DNA of 64,000 nt, taken from assembly GCA_019748235.1 (NCBI GenBank), contig JAIEPU010000105.1:1-64000 (forward strand), written 5' to 3'. This DNA is from a bacterium (lineage in GTDB: Bacteria > Planctomycetota > Planctomycetia > Kolteriales > Kolteriaceae). Each line of letters opens with the position of its first letter. Within the stretch, counting starts at the first letter, position 1. A program made the position numbers and the translations under genes. Under the pieces are notes generated by a model. The model saw only the letters and a program-made list of their open reading frames with translations. It did not search any database and was not told the origin of the DNA. Positions 63,114 through 64,000 of the stretch are shown piece by piece.

Positions 63114-63290
63114 ATGCTGACCGTTGAACAAATTCTGGTGAAGCTTCAAGAACTCCGCAAGGACTACCAAGACGACGAGGAGGACCCGACGTACCAGGCC
63201 CTCCACCACGCCTTCCTCTTCATCAGTTACAAGATCAACGACTTCAAAGCCTACGTCCAAGAGGCGAAGCGGCTGGAGGAAGAAGGTTAG
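63114..63290 (+). CDS. Small helical hypothetical protein, 58 residues
   Basis: An ORF too short for its own line in the track, hidden in the C-terminus of a spurious longer ORF. AGGA lies nine bases before the ATG. The sequence (MLTVEQILVKLQELRKDYQ, then YQALHHAFLFISYKINDFKAYVQEAKRLEEEG) is strongly helical with alternating charge and probably forms a small two-helix bundle or dimer. No leader peptide. Not recognised. It follows the inverted repeat pair and overlaps the end of the next minus-strand gene by four bases. Confidence 0.65.
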   Translation: MLTVEQILVKLQELRKDYQDDEEDPTYQALHHAFLFISYKINDFKAYVQEAKRLEEEG

Positions 63291-64000
63291 GGAGCGGATT
63301 TACTCAGCCGAAATCTCATTATTTTCTCGTCGATACTCTGTATCGGGCGTTTCGATGCGGCTTCCTTCTTGGAATCTGGTTTGTAATCGTATCCGTCATA
63401 AGCTTCTGCCCGAAGCCCGTACCACGGGTCATTCAATGGTGCGAGAAACAGCTCTGAATACGCCCATTCCGTGAATTGTTGGAGGGACTGATCGGCACCC
63501 TTTGGGTCTGCCAGAGCAGCGTGAATGGCGCGGTGGAATCCATATTCGTTTTGGACGGTGTCGATGTCACGACGGAGGCTGAAATCCTCTAACTCCATCA
63601 TGAACCCGTCCACGATGGGTCTTTCCACCACATTCTTCGGAAGCGCTGTCGCATTAGCACGCTCGACGGGCCGCTCAATCCCGCGAATTGCGAGCATCAC
63701 GTTCTTATCAGATGCAACGTTCGATCGTGTGGAGGTTGCCCCTACCATTATCGCCAAACTTATGGGTGAGATCATGGGATTCGGGCGAGTATTGCTGTCA
63801 ACACTGGATTGCGATTGTTGACGTTGCGAATGGCTCAACCAATTTCGAAATTCGTTGGCTTGATCGCTGGTTATGCCCCATGACTTAAAAAGTCCGCTGA
63901 GCTTCGTATCGAGTCGAGTGATACATTCCGAGTGATAGGCAACGAGCGCATCGATCCTCTTCTCGTCGCTGTGGGTGCTACACGACTTCGCTAAGTCGTA
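63287..64000 (-). CDS. Hypothetical protein, C-terminal part (5' truncated by window)
   Basis: The ORF track starts it at 63838, but the frame is open to the window edge and reads sensibly upstream (RIDALVAYHSECITRLDTKL, LFKSWGITSDQANEFRNWL), so the true start is outside. At least 238 residues are visible. A short hydrophobic stretch (ISPISLAIMVGATSTR) lies in the middle, followed by a conserved-looking region with FTEWAYSELFLAPLNDPWYGLRAEAYDGYDY near the C-terminus and a basic tail. Not recognised. Stop overlaps the 58-residue gene by four bases, tail to tail. Confidence 0.68.
   Translation of the reverse strand, partial: YDLAKSCSTHSDEKRIDALVAYHSECITRLDTKLSGLFKSWGITSDQANEFRNWLSHSQRQQSQSSVDSNTRPNPMISPISLAIMVGATSTRSNVASDKNVMLAIRGIERPVERANATALPKNVVERPIVDGFMMELEDFSLRRDIDTVQNEYGFHRAIHAALADPKGADQSLQQFTEWAYSELFLAPLNDPWYGLRAEAYDGYDYKPDSKKEAASKRPIQSIDEKIMRFRLSKSAP

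Noticed and set aside
62853-63290. 145-residue ORF through the repeat pair
   Set aside because: Its first two thirds translate the palindromic repeats and intergenic DNA; only the last 58 codons, with their own ribosome-binding site, look coding.

Overview
The window looks like a chromosomal stretch from a member of the Planctomycetota. The assignment rests on family content, not on a database search. It contains several Gfo/Idh/MocA oxidoreductases with Tat-type leaders, a DUF1080 (3-keto-disaccharide hydrolase) protein, a DUF1573 protein, a probable DUF1598 protein, an ECF sigma factor tied to a Hanks-type kinase, a very large kinase with WD40-like and TPR regions, and a secreted subtilase with an N-terminal ESLEDRSML tag of the planctomycete type. 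The DNA is moderately GC-rich, except for an AT-rich patch at about 1.7-3.05 kb. No rRNA, CRISPR array, insertion sequence or prophage was seen.

Layout. 0-1.7 kb: 3' end of a SAM methyltransferase, type I IPP isomerase, VOC protein. 1.9-3.3 kb: AT-rich, frameshifted PIN-like gene beside tRNA-Val(GAC). 3.9-8.2 kb: DoxX-like membrane protein and two tandem Gfo/Idh paralogues. 8.2-15.3 kb: signalling island with a sigma factor-kinase fusion, two small unknown proteins and a 1328-residue membrane kinase. 15.4-18.7 kb: glycoside hydrolase and GT4. 18.8-26.4 kb: housekeeping genes queA, aminotransferase, ugd, metG, prfA and prmC (prmC apparently starting at CTG), followed by a strong structured RNA/terminator. 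26.9-28.8 kb: V4R-PAS-SpoIIE phosphatase. 29-36.4 kb: complete isc operon (iscR-iscS-iscU-iscA-hscB-hscA) with a GT4 gene translationally coupled to hscA; no ferredoxin gene is present. 36.6-49.4 kb: csrA, then a mostly minus-strand run of DUF1598, HEAT-repeat, Gfo/Idh, a membrane-anchored STAND ATPase, an esterase, an unknown protein, aspS and DUF1573. 49.7-56 kb: sugar-phosphate isomerase, DUF1080, SCP2, DtxR/MntR regulator, RND/MMPL exporter. 56.2-64 kb: propeller-subtilase, class II aldolase, VWA membrane protein, PEP-hydrolase-family TIM barrel, an inverted pair of covarying 47-nt repeats, a 58-residue protein and a truncated unknown gene.

Functional picture. Carbohydrate processing is a recurring theme: three Gfo/Idh proteins, DUF1080, sugar isomerase, GH, two GT4s and Ugd. 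Isoprenoid/lipid handling is suggested by Idi, the HpnN-like RND protein and SCP2. Fe-S assembly is served by the isc operon, and signalling by the sigma-kinase fusion, the WD40 kinase, the SpoIIE phosphatase and the STAND ATPase. The best candidates for something undescribed are the sigma-kinase island, the membrane STAND ATPase, the inverted covarying repeats and the three-way-junction RNA.
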